64,000 nucleotides of DNA from Manihot esculenta (GCF_001659605.2 NC_035174.2:7628389-7692388), one strand, 5' to 3'. Shown: positions 45,268 through 57,559, counted from the stretch's first letter. The notes: generated from the letters alone by a model not told the origin. Translations and numbers: made by a program.

Positions 45268-47037
45268 TGACTTTGTTTATTAGCATATAGACAAATCCTC
45301 TTATTAATTAAATAAAATATGCAGACTAAATATATAGTCTAGCATAAATTGCATATGTTGAACTTGATATATCAAAGTTTAATATCTCTTTTTTCTTATC
45401 GTTGTAATTAAAATTATAAATAAAATAAAATATATTATCTTTTGGTTATTTACATTAACAATTATAATATTTTATTGGTATTATTTTTTCTTTTTATATA
45501 TATATATTAATTTCAAAAGTAATTTTATAATGAATTAATATGAGTTGAGATGTATTAGTAAAGACAATATAAAATTTATTACTTTTAATTGTATTAAATA
45601 TATTTTCTTAATTTATAAAAAAAAAACTAAATACTTTTTTTTATTGGACATAATGAGTACTTAATAAACTTGTTTATCTAAGTGATATACCATAGTATAC
45701 ATATAGATTATTGAGTTATTTTACTTTCGAAAGGTGAAGAAATGAAGTTACAAGGTGAATCAAAACACATGAAATATGTATTTCTTGTCATAAGAAAGAA
45801 AAAATAGGAATAAACAAAAATCAACAACTTACAATTGTATTACAGTTTATGTCGCTTAAGCTGACAAGTAACGTCCATAGCTTTATGTATTCTATCCCGT
45901 ATACTTGCGGAATCACAAGTAACGTCCATAGCTTTATTAGGTCACAATTAGCCGCTAGAATGCCTCTCCATCTAATTTTTACTTGGTTAAAATTTAACAA
46001 CTAATTTTTATAAAACCTACCTTTGTATTACTATTATTATAAGCTTTACAAAGATGTAATTATTTGTCACATGCAAGATTAGACTTGGTCAGACCGTGAA
46101 TCGGATTAATTGAGGTGAGACCAATCAATTAGTCTTGATTTCTAAATCAAACGGAAAACTTATATTAAGAGAGCCGGTTACCGATGTCTTTTTTTAAATA
46201 AAAATTAAAATTGACCGATACAAACCGATAATTTGGATTGATTTTTATTTTTTTAAATAAATTATCTAATAAAAATTTTATCACTTAAAATTGATACAAA
46301 CAATTTAATTAATTCATTTTTTTACTTATAAAGTGTATTATTTCCATTGAATATAATATCATTTTATTTTTATGTTATCCGAATGTACATCTTTTGTAAA
46401 ATTTACTTATTTATTCAATCATTAATTTAATAATATTTAAAATTTATGTCTTTATTTTTTCTAAAAATTCCATCAAAGTAAAATTATTAATTATTTAAAA
46501 TTTAAATTTAATCGAAACCATAAAAAAAATAATTTTACCCGTTTAAAACCAAATCAAAATAATTTTCTAACTTATTAAAAATGAAATTGATTTCAATTCT
46601 CAAATCAAATCAAATCAAATCATCAGTTCTGAACCGAAGCCGGTGCTTTACTAGGCGTAGGTAGGATTATTCAGTTTATAATTATATATGAGAGCCCCTC
46701 TAATTACTTGAAGTTGCCATTCGCATCAAACATAAAACAACCTATAAAAGGATGTGCTTCCTAGTTAATATAGATCTGCTGTCATAATTCCAATGGCCAT
46801 ACGGCAAAGCTTGGACCACTAAGATATATCACATGTTACTTGTTTAAAGGCAAGGCCATAATAAATTAGAATCCAGTAAATTGCCATATTATCGTTCTCA
46901 CTTTATGAAATTAACCAATGCAAATCTACAAGTAAAACAACTTATGAATTTTTCAAATAATTTATTACAATTCATATAAGGTAAGAAAATCAATTCCTCT
47001 GTCCGATATATCAACATACCAAAATTAATTCATACCT
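45268..47037. other. Spacer between B5 and the orphan promoter
   Basis: No gene. The left part is B5 3' DNA. From 45870 (CTATCCCGTATACTTGCGGA) it matches 55390 onwards. Unit 3 holds an extra roughly 570 nt (54.80-55.38 kb) that unit 2 lacks. 46620-46800 matches the spacer near 33600-33770. Confidence 0.6.
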
Positions 47038-47172
47038 ACCAAATTTAACTGTAATTTAATTAAAAAAGTATTTATGTTCTTATATTAAAAATAAGATAAG
47101 TTCACTATATATAGTATGACTCTTTAAGGGAAATACACTATTCTTCTTATCAACCTAAAATATCATATGACT
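47038..47172 (+). promoter_or_regulatory. Orphan group B promoter ending at an ATG (gene deleted), unit 2
   Basis: It holds the conserved block (ACCAAATTTAACTGTAATTT), a TATA box at 47105-47114, and the leader phrase CTTATCAACCTAAAATATCA up to an ATG at 47167-47169. The sequence then jumps to DNA that normally lies about 550 nt upstream of these genes (compare 44340). No signal peptide or exon 2 follows, so a whole gene was removed by a deletion just after the ATG. Confidence 0.75.
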
Positions 47173-47634
47173 TTATAATAATAGCAAATTAAAAATATTT
47201 AGTTTATTGTAAAGATTTAAAGTTTTTTTACATAAATATAAATTTACATTTTCATCCAAACGGCTTTATTTTTACTAGCGATTTATATTTATTTATAAAT
47301 AATATCTATTAACGTATATAATAAAATTAATTTATTTATATGTTCACACTAACCCCTAATTCATATAATATAATATTATATTATATATTTTCAAGAAAAA
47401 ATATAATTTATTAAATGTTAAGAGACAAACTAAATTTGGTTATAATAAATTAAAATTCCTTAAATTGTCATATTATTCTCATTTTGTGTAATTAACCAAT
47501 CAATTGATTATAAATATTATAAAAATATTATAAAAAATCTAAAAGTAAAATAACTATGGATTTTTCAAATGATTTATTACAATTAATATATTCCTCTAAC
47601 CGATATACCAACATACCAAAATTAGTTCATACCT

Positions 47635-47715
47635 ACCAAATTTAGCTATGATTTAATTATAAGAATAATATTCATATCCTTTATCTTAAAAATTAGATAA
47701 TTTCACTATATATAC
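47635..47715 (+). promoter_or_regulatory. B6 conserved upstream block and TATA box
   Basis: ACCAAATTTAGCTATGATTT at 47635, and CTATATATAC at 47706-47715, about 60 nt before the ATG. Confidence 0.6.
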
Positions 47716-47769
47716 AGTATGGTTTTTAAGAGTAAATATGCACTTCTTCTTATCAACCTAAAATATCAA

Positions 47770-48140
47770 ATGGCGTCCACTTCCTCGAATATGAAACTAT
47801 TAGCTTTCTTGGTTGCTTTAATAATGATAATCCTTCCATCTTGTAAGCATTTCTCTATTCATTTTTCTTATATTAATATATTTTTATAGTGATAATAATT
47901 TATCTTCATCATAATGAAGTAATTAAAACTGAATTTGTATATACAGATGATTTGCGTCTGCAAGTTGCTGCTCAAGCAGATAGAGGTCCGGTATTTAGTT
48001 CCAGATGCAATACAACTCAAGAGTGCAACAGTCCCACCAAATGCTTGTGCCCACCTTGTACATGTATAAAGAATGTTTGCCATTGCAATGTTAATGCTCC
48101 ATTCTTAAGTGGAGAAAAATTAGGTCGCTTAAAATATTAG
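47770..48140 (+). CDS. B6: secreted eight-cysteine peptide, group B (88 aa)
   Basis: Exon 1 is 47770-47842 (M-A-S-T-S-S-N-M-K-L-L-A-F-L); exon 2 is 47947-48140 after ATACAG. The signal ends V-A-A-Q-A; the linker is D-R-G-P-V-F-S-S-R; the core is C-N-T-T-Q-E-C, x5, C-L-C-P-P-C-T-C-I-K-N-V-C-H-C. One N-T-T sequon. The tail is S-G-E-K-L-G-R-L-K-Y. The closest relative is B8. A reverse-strand open frame over exon 2 is a shadow. Confidence 0.9.
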
Positions 48141-48849
48141 TGACTTTGTTTATTGATATGTATGATGGCAAATTTTCTTATTAATTAAATAAAATATGCA
48201 AACTAAATATATAATTTAGTATAAATTGCATATGTTAAACTTGGACATATCCAAGCTTAATATCTCTTTTTTATTATTATTGTAATTAAAATTATAAATA
48301 AAATAGAATATATTATCTTTCTGTTATTTATACTTTATCGGTATTATTATTCTTTTTATATATATGTATTAATTTCAAAAATAATTTTATAATGAATTAA
48401 TCAGTCGAGCATGTAATAGCAAGAAAAATATAAAATTTATTACTTTTAATTGTATTAAATATATTTTCTTAATTTATGAAAAAAAAACTCTTTTTTTTAT
48501 TGGAGATAATGAGTACGTAATAAACTTATTTGTCAAGTGATATACCATAGTATACAAATAGATTATTGAGTTATTTTATTTTTAAAAGGTAAAGAAAATA
48601 AGTTATAAGGTGAATCAAAATACATGAAGTATGTATTTCTTGTCAAAAGAGGTCAAAGGATTGATGGAGATGGGAAATAATTCCAGCATAATTAATTAAT
48701 TATACTTTTTATTGTTGGATTGGGATTAGTAATCACAAATTTAGAACGTTGTTACCCTTAATTTTCATACACTTTTTAAATACATTTTGTATTATTTTGT
48801 TTATATAAATCTTTATTCATTTATTTGATTTTTTTAATAATATTAATTA
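48141..48849. other. B6 downstream region
   Basis: 3' untranslated and spacer DNA matching 57560-58265 nearly base for base and 35465-36249 more distantly. No gene. Confidence 0.6.
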
Positions 48850-51800
48850 ATTTTTTTAAAAGCAAAACTACTGGTTGTATTAATAAAATTCCATCAAATA
48901 AAGAGAGATATCATCCTAAACGGAGAGACGATAATACCTAATAGATTTTCTAGCCAAAGTATGAGTAGTTAGAATGCAATAACGACGAATCCATCTAACA
49001 CAAATATCAGTTATAGAGTCTAATAAAGATTTATAATCATTCAAAATAAAATCAAGTTCAGAAATATCTAAATGTGGAGACTGAAGAGTTTGAACTACTT
49101 GCAAACAGTCCATAAGAATGCAGTTATTAAAAGGCAAAAATTTCATCGCAAAGAGCAAACAGTGACGGAGAATTAAAACTTCAACAATTACCAGCATACC
49201 ATTACCTTCCGAGAAATTAGAAACACTACGTTAAAATATACCCTCAGAGTTTTCTATAACAAAACCGTAGCCAATAAAATCTTGAGTTTGAAACAAAACC
49301 TCATCTTCTTGACAAATCCAACTGAAATTGTCCAAGCTTGAAGATGATGCACGAATTTGGAAAGGAATGGCTTAAGGATCACGAGTAGGGTTGGAAGAAT
49401 AAAACAAGTTCATGGCCTAATATAAAGTAGCAGTGGCATTTCCATGCAAAAGCACCATCACGTTGAGCTGCTTCCCAATTCAAGATATGATGCATGACGT
49501 CTTCCACAAGGTGAGCTGCTGAATTTTGCACCTGGTTACATAATAATGAGTTTCTTGCTGACCATAATCTCCATGCATAGACCATTACAAAGGTTTTTTG
49601 AACCTTGTCTTGGAACTTCAAAATCTGCAGTAAAAAATTAAAAAAAATTATCATTAAGCTGCAAATCTCCCACTCCCCCTAGCCTCCAAACTTCCTTGGA
49701 CACAGGATAATGCAATAAAATATGATTGACACTTTCATCTTCATGGCACCAAGGACATCTAGCATCCACATCTACACCTCTTTGCCTTAAGTTATCCTTT
49801 GTAGGCAATATATTTCTACAAGCTCTCCAACAGAAATCCTTCACTTTTGGAAGGACCAAAACATTCCACAAACTAGTCCACAACTCACCCCCTACATTAA
49901 AAGATGATCTTCCTAGCAATTCCATACACACAAAGTATGCGGACTTCACCATATACACACCTATTTTGTCAAAGTGCCACAAGAAGGAATCTTCCTTATT
50001 GGTAATACTAATAGGAATACTAATAATAGCCTTGATATCTCTTGGAGAAAAAAGCTCAATTAAAGAGCAATGTTCCAAACCCTCCCATTACCTTGGAAAA
50101 GATCACAAACACGCAAATGTGGTTTAATAAAATCGAGGCCATCATCCGCAAAAAAGGTATCCTCCTTAGGAATCCAGGGAGCTGAAGCCACTAAAATCTT
50201 CTCTCCATTATTCACCCTCCACCTTGTACCCTTCTGAATCAACTCCCTTGATGCCATCACACTTTTCCAAATAAAACTAGCACCATTACTTATATTGACA
50301 GAAAATAAATCACCATTTGGAAAGTACTTTGCTTTAAACACTCTATAACAAAGAGTATTAGGATTTGTTAAGAACCTCCACAGTTGTTTGCCAAGTAAAA
50401 ATAAATTAAAACTCCTAAAGTTCCAAAACCCCATACCCCCCTCCTTCTTCCTACTACACATCTTCTCCCACGCTAGCCAATTAATACCCCTTCCACCTTC
50501 TCTTTTACCCCCCACCAAAAGCCATTGACCATTCTATGCAATTCATTCAAAATAGTAATGGAAATCAAGAAAATATTCATACAATATGCAAGTATAGTCT
50601 GCAATACAGATTTTATGAGAACCTCCCTGCCTGCTCTAGATAGAAATTTACTGCTCCATTAATTAATCCTCTTCCACATTCTTTCTTTCAGAAAACTAAA
50701 AATTACTTTTTTTGTTTCTCCCAATAAGAGAAGGTAACTCTAGGTACGCACTATGACTCAATGGTGAATGAACATCCAGGATATTACTGATATTAGACCT
50801 TACAGAGAAGACCACATTGGGACTGAAGAAAATGCCAGATTTATTGAAGTTCACTACTTGTCTAGAAGCAGCCGCATAGGTATTGAGAATAGATTTAATA
50901 CTACCTTCTTCCTCCAGTCTAGAATTAAAAAATAGCAGAGAATCATCTGCAAAAAATAAATGTGAGATCTTTGGGCATCTAGCACCTGCCCTGCAGCCCT
51001 GCAACTAGCTCTTAGATTCAATATCTTTAAGTAGTAAAGATAAGCCTTCCGTACACACCAAATAGAGATACAGAGAAATAGAATCCCCTTGTCGAAGACC
51101 TCTACCAAGCACAATAGGACCAATCCAATCACTATTAAAATTGATATTGTAAGAGACTTCCAAAAAGCACATAGTCAATCACCTAATCAATTGAGTAGAA
51201 AAATCAAATCGTTCCAGCATGCCTTTTAGAAACTCCCACTCTGCCATATCATAAGCCTTAGAAATATCAATTTTAAGTGCACAATTACCATCATTTTTGC
51301 CCTTATTAGTTTTCATATTGTGTATCATTTCAAACGTAACCATAACATTATCGGTAATCAACCGATGAGGGATAAAGGCAGACTGATTCTCAGAGATAAT
51401 CATAGGAAGGACCCTTTTAAATCTGTTCGCCAAAACTTTAGCCACAATCTTATATAACACATTACATAACGCAATTGGACGAAAGTCTTTGACAGTTTCA
51501 GGGCTATCCACTTTAGGGATCAAAACAATCAATGTTTCAGAAAGAGAAGAAGGAAAAGTACCTTGTTGAAGCCATAGACGAAAACTATCGGAAACATCCT
51601 TGCCAATCAAGTGCCAAAATCTCTGGTAAATGCAGGATTTAACCCATTCGGCCCAGGTACCTTGTCTGGATGCATCTGAAAAAGAGCAGCTCTAAATTCA
51701 TCATTCAAAAAGGGAGCACAAAGATCAGCATTATAGACATCACTAATTAAGGGCGACACCAACTCAAAAACCCGTTCACAATTCATAGAACCGCCATAAA

Positions 51801-52906
51801 AAATAGACTGGAAATAATGCATAACATGATTTTTAATTTTCTGCTCATCCTCAATCCAGGTACCCGATGAATCCTTTAATTTAGTAATACGGTTCATTCT
51901 TCGTCTACCATTAATTTGTGCATGAAAAAATTTTATATTTCGGTCCCTATTTTTAAGCCAAAAGCACTTTGCCGGCTGTTTAAATCTAGCTTTTTCTTGC
52001 TCAAGGAGAGGATTCCAATCTTCCTTTAAAGAGGCTGAGAAACATTACTGGGCCCATTATCCAATAATCTCTGTATAATCTTCTTCTTTTGCCAAAACTC
52101 CCTATTTCTACTCCTACCCCACAATGAAAGAGCAGAAACCAAATCATCACATTTCATCAAAAGGTTGCGTGGTATAGAATTAACCCAAGCTTCTTTAACA
52201 ACCTCAATCAGACCCTCATCATATAACCATGCATTATTAAATTGAAATCTCCTTCTATCTCCCCTATTATCCTTAGGAGATGTATTAATCACCAACGGTT
52301 TGTGATCCGATCTAGAAACATGAACAATCGAGCAGACAATATTAGTGAATTTACGAGCCCAGTCCTCAGTAGCAAGGGCTCTATTAAGCTTCTCTCTAAC
52401 CAGATTATTCGACTCCCTGCCATTCTTCCATGTGAAGAAAGAGCCAACAGTGGGTATTTGAACAAGATTATTGTCCTCAAGTGCCTGTTTAAACCTCTGC
52501 ATAAGATAATTTGGCAAAATTGCTGCTCATTCTTTCTCATCTCTCGAGCATAAATCATTAAAATCTCCCGAACAAAGCCACGGAAGAGAGTTTCTACGAG
52601 ATAAAGGTCAAATAAGGTTCCAAGACTGACGTCGTTGTTGCAATTCCGGAAATTCATAATAACCAGTAAATTTCCATTGAACATTACCTTCCGAAATAAT
52701 CGAATCAATAAAATTTGAAGAAAAGCCAACTATAGAAACCGACACATGACTCTTCTACATTAACGAAAGACCTTCTCCCAATCCTTGTCTATTGAATGAG
52801 AAACAACCATCAAAATGTAAAAAACTATGAAAAAATTCCATACGAGAACTAAGAGCTTTTGTTTCCATCAAAAATAAAATGTCCGACTTATAACTAGTAA
52901 CCAAAT
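48850..52906 (-). mobile_element. LINE copy 2, truncated at its 5' end by a deletion
   Basis: Minus-strand pieces in order: endonuclease (52729-52026, with the S-D-H-K-P-L motif), RT (51897-50696, with R-P-I-A-L-C-N and F-A-D-D near 50945), zinc-binding RVT region (50518-49638) and RNase H (49654-48916). Stops and frameshifts split it. It has no solo LTR at the site used in copy 1. The ORF1 and endonuclease-start part is cut off at about 52903-52907, where it is fused to the next unit. Confidence 0.9.
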
Positions 52907-53751
52907 CAGACTTGAAAGAATTTTCATATCATTAAAAACTAGGTCAATTTCAATTTGATTTTCAAATCAAATCAAAACATCGAATTCAAACCGAATCTTG
53001 CAATTTACTAGGCCTACGTAGGATTATTATAAATTATTTACATACTTCATATGAATTAATAGTATTAAATGAAATAAAATGTTGTATTTTTAATCTATAA
53101 AGTTTTATTTTTTGATATTTTTAGATTTTCATTAATCTATAATATGTATATGAGAATAAAAAGACAAATAATAGAATTAAAAAAAATGATATTATTAAAT
53201 AAAAATATTTATTCTAAAATCTATTTTGTTAATCAAATAAAATTTTGTAAATTATATTATCATTTACGATTAACTTTTTAAACTTTAATTTAATCCTCTA
53301 ATGATAATAATGGCAAATTAAAAATATTTAATTTATTGTAAAGATTTAGAATTTTTTTTACATAAATATAAATTTACTTTCTCATCCAAACGGCTTTATT
53401 TTTAATTACTAGCTATTTATATTTATTTATAAATAATATCTATTAACATATATAATAAAATTAATTTATTTATATGTTCACATTAACCCCCTAATTCATA
53501 TAATATTATATTATATATTTTCAAGAAAAAAATATAATATATTAAATGTTAACTTGTTTAGAGACAAACTAAATCTGGCCATAATAAATTAAAATCTCGT
53601 AAATTACCATATTATTATTCTCATTTTCTGAAATTAATCAATCAATTGATTATAAATATTGTAAAAATCTAAAAATAAAACAACTATGGATTTTTCAAAT
53701 GATTTACTACACTTAATATATATACCAACATACCAAAATTAGTTCATACCT
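52907..53751. other. Start of array unit 3 and B7 upstream spacer
   Basis: No gene. It begins mid-phrase at AGACTTGAAAGAATTTTCAT, matching 43930 and 63562, and leads through AT-rich spacer to the B7 promoter. Confidence 0.65.
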
Positions 53752-53828
53752 ACCAAATTTAGCTATATTTAATTAGAATAATATTTGTATCCTTTATCTT
53801 AAAAATTAGATAATTTCACTATATATAC
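53752..53828 (+). promoter_or_regulatory. B7 conserved upstream block and TATA box
   Basis: ACCAAATTTAGCTATATTTA at 53752 (two bases shorter than in B5), and a TATATATAC box at about 53820-53828, about 65 nt before the ATG. Confidence 0.6.
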
Positions 53829-53893
53829 AGTATGATTTTTAAAAATAACTACGCACTTCTTCTTATCAACTTAAAATTAACCTAAAATATCAA

Positions 53894-54232
53894 ATGGCAT
53901 CCACTTCTTCAAACGTGAAACTACTAGCTTTTGTATTTGCTTTAATAGTGATAATACTTTCATGTTGTAAGCATTTCTCTACTCATTTTTCTCATATTAA
54001 TAGTGATAAAGTAATTAAAACTTAATTTGTATATGCAGGTGATTTGCGTCTGCAAGTTGCTGCTCAAACAGATAGAGCTCCAATGTTTAGTCTCAGATGC
54101 AATACAACCGAAGAGTGCAAAATCCCCACCAAATGCTTGTGCCCACCTTGTACATGTATAAGGAATATTTGTGAGTGCAATGTTACTGCTCCATTGTTAA
54201 GCGGAGGAAAATTAAGTCGCTTGAAATATTAG
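53894..54232 (+). CDS. B7: secreted eight-cysteine peptide, group B (88 aa)
   Basis: Exon 1 is 53894-53966 (M-A-S-T-S-S-N-V-K-L-L-A-F-V-F); exon 2 is 54039-54232 after TATGCAG. The junction codon is TGT, so the signal region has two adjacent Cys. The intron is 72 nt, about 30 nt shorter than in B5. The linker is T-D-R-A-P-M-F-S-L-R; the core begins C-N-T-T-E-E-C-K-I-P-T-K-C and then equals B5. The tail is G-G-K-L-S-R-L-K-Y. Compared with B5, most base changes in exon 2 alter amino acids. Confidence 0.9.
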
Positions 54233-56457
54233 TGACTTTGTTTATTGACATGTGATAGACAAATCTTCTTATTAATTAAATAAAATATGCAGACTAAATA
54301 TATAGTTTAGCATAAATTGCGTAGGTTGAACTTGATATATCAAAATTTAATATCTCTTTTTTCTTATCGTTGTAATTAAAATTATAAATAAAATAAAACA
54401 TATTATCTTTCTATTATTTACATTAACAATCATAATATTTTATTGGTATTATTTTTTCTTTTCTTATATATATATTAATTTCAAAAGTAATTTTATAATG
54501 AATTAATATGAGTTGAGATGTATCAGTAAAGAAAATATAAAATTTATTACTTTTAATTGTATTAAATATATTTTTTTTATTTATGAAAAAAAAACTAAAT
54601 ACTCTTTTTTTTTATTGGACATAATGAGTACTTAATAAACTTGTTTGTCTAAGTGATATACCACAGTATACATATAGATTATTGAGTTATTTTATTTTCG
54701 AAAGGTGAAGAAAAAAAGTTATAAGGTGAATCAAAACACATGAAATATGTATTTCTTGTCATAAGAAAGAAAAGATAGAAATAAACAAAAATCAACAACT
54801 TACGGTTATATTATAGTATATGTCGCTCAAGCTGCCAACTCATTTTAATGTGCATAAAATCTATAATTTATGGTAATAATATGATAGTCTCTTTTATTCT
54901 GTTAAGGCAACCTAAACAGTATTTTTCTTTAGATTTTAAGAAAGAAGATTAAAAAATAAATGAAAGAGCAGCCATCTCCAATTCTCCCTTCTTTTTCCAC
55001 CAATTTTTCACTTCTTTTTCATTTCGCATGGAAAATAAAAGGGCTGCTGAAACTTCACCAATAGAGGCTCTTTAGGCATGATTTTGTTTTTCGAAGGGTT
55101 TTTCATTTGGATTTTTCTTCCTCTTTATTAATTTTATATATATTTTTTTATTTTATCTTAAGATTTTTTTTTATAAATATCATGATTAATGAGTAGATTT
55201 TTAGATATGAGATATTAAACATGTAATATTCTATTTTAATTTTAAATTTAAATTAATTCTTATCAATGGGTTTGTATTAATTTTTAATTTTGAGTTGGAT
55301 ATTTAATTAGTAAAATTAATTAATTTTAGTATTAAATCGATTAATTTAAACAACTGTTTCAAGGTACTTAAACCTGTGATAACAATACTCTATTCTATCC
55401 CGTATATTTGCGGAATCACAACTAACGTCCATAGCTTTATTAGCTCACAATTAGCCGCTAGAATGCCTCTCCATCTAATTTTTACTTGGTTAAAATTTAA
55501 CAACTAATTTTTATAAAACCTACCTTTGTATTACTATTATTATAAGCTTTACAAAGATGTAATTATTTGTCACATGCAAGATTAGACTTGGTCAGACCGT
55601 GAATCGGATTAATTGAGGTGAGACCAATCAATTAGTTTTGATTTCTGAATCAAATGGAAAACTTATATTAAGAGAGCCCATTACCGACGTCTTTTTTGAA
55701 CAAAAATTGAGATTGACCGATGTAAACCGATAATTTGGTTTGATTTTTGTTTTTTAAAATAAATTATCTAATAAAAATTTTATCACTTAAAATTGATACA
55801 AACAATTTCCATTGAATATAATATCATTTTATTTTTATTTATTCAATTATTAATTTAATAATATTTAAAATTTATGTCTTTATTTTTTCTAAAAATTCCA
55901 TCAAAGTAAAATTATTAATTATATAAAATTTAAATTTAATTGAAACCATAAAAAACAATAATTCTACTCGTTTAAAACCAAATCAAAATAATTTTCTAAC
56001 TCGTTAAAAATCAAATTGTTTTCAAATCAAATCAAACCATCAGTTCTGAACCGAAGCCGGTGCTTTACTACGCGTAGGTAGGATTATTCAGTTTATAATT
56101 ATATATGAGAGCCCCTCTAATTACTTGAAGTTCCCATTCGCATCAAACATAAAACAACCTATAAAAGGATGTGCTTCCTAGTTAATATAGATCTGCTGTC
56201 ATAATTCCAATGGCCATACGGCAAAGCTTGGACCACTAAGAGATCTTGAGTTGAGATGATAAATCACGTGTTACTTGTTTAAAGGCAAGGCCATAATAAA
56301 TTGCCATATTATCGTTCTCACTTTATGAAATTAACCAATGAAAATCTACAAGTAAAACAACTTATGAATTTTTCAAATAATTTATTACAATTCATATAAG
56401 GTAAGAAAATCAATTCCTCTGTCCGATATATCAACATACCAAAATTAATTCATATCT
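54233..56457. other. Spacer between B7 and the second orphan promoter
   Basis: No gene. 54800-55330 resembles 42970-43500, and 55390-56400 resembles 45870-46980, so the spacer is a mosaic of array segments. Confidence 0.6.
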
Positions 56458-56592
56458 ACCAAATTTAACTGTAATTTAATTAAAAAAATATTTATGTTCT
56501 TATATTAAAAATAAGATAAGTTCACTATATATAGTATGGCTCTTTAAGGGAAATACACTATTCTTCTTATCAACCTAAAATATCATATGAAT
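56458..56592 (+). promoter_or_regulatory. Orphan group B promoter ending at an ATG (gene deleted), unit 3
   Basis: Same structure as 47038-47172: conserved block, TATA box at 56525-56534, leader, ATG at 56587-56589, then a jump to distal spacer at the same point. The shared break shows that the deletion happened before units 2 and 3 separated. Confidence 0.75.
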
Positions 56593-57057
56593 TTATAATA
56601 ATAGCAAATTAAAAATATTTAGTTTATTGTAAAGATTTAAAGTTTTTTTACATAAATATAAATTTACATTCTCATCCAAACGGCTTTATTTTTACTAGCG
56701 GTTTATATTTATTTATAAATAATATCTATTAACGTATATAATAAAATTAATTTATTTATATGTTCACATTAACCCTCTAATTCATATAATATAATATTAT
56801 ATTATATATTTTCAAGAAAAAAATATAATTTATTAAATGTTAAGAGACAAACTAAATTTGTTTATAATAAATTAAAATTCCTTAAATTGTCATATTATTC
56901 TAATTTTGTGTAATTAACCAATCAATTGATTATAAATATTATAAAAATATTATAAAAAATCTAAAAGTAAAACAACTATGGATTTTTCAAACGATTTATT
57001 ACAATTAATATATTCCTCTAACCGATATACCAACATACCAAAATTAGTTCATACCTA

Positions 57058-57134
57058 CTAAATTTAGCTATGATTTAATTAGAATAATATTCATATCATT
57101 TATCTTAAAAATTAGATAATTTCATTATATATAC
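57058..57134 (+). promoter_or_regulatory. B8 conserved upstream block and TATA box
   Basis: TAAATTTAGCTATGATTTAA near 57058 (CC changed to CT just before), and TTATATATAC at 57125-57134, about 60 nt before the ATG. Confidence 0.6.
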
Positions 57135-57188
57135 AGTATGGTTTTTAAGAGTAAATATACACTTTTTCTTATCAACCTAAAATATCAA

Positions 57189-57559
57189 ATGACGTCCACT
57201 TCCTCGAATATGAAACTATTAGCTTTCTTGGTTACTTTAATAATGATAATCCTTCCATCTTGTAAGCATTTCTCTACTCATTTTTCTTATATTAACACAT
57301 TTTTATAGTGATAATAATTTATCTTCATCATAATGAAGTAATTAAAACTGAATTTGTATATACAGATGATTTGCGTCTGCAAGTTGCTGCTCACGCAGAT
57401 AGAGGTCCGGTGTTTAGTTCCAGATGCAATACAACTGAAGAGTGCAATAGTCCCACCAAATGCTTGTGCCCACCTTGTACATGTATAAAGAATGTTTGCC
57501 ATTGCAATGTTAATGCTCCATTCTTAAGTGGAGAAAAATTAGGTCGCTTAAAATACTAG
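57189..57559 (+). CDS. B8: secreted eight-cysteine peptide, group B (88 aa)
   Basis: Exon 1 is 57189-57261 (M-T-S-T-S-S-N-M-K-L-L-A-F-L-V-T); exon 2 is 57366-57559 after ATACAG. Its protein differs from B6 at only four positions: two in the signal peptide (A2T, A16T), one Q to H at the expected cleavage site (A-H-A in place of A-Q-A), and one Q to E in loop 1. The core and the tail S-G-E-K-L-G-R-L-K-Y are the same. The two copies are recent duplicates. Confidence 0.9.
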
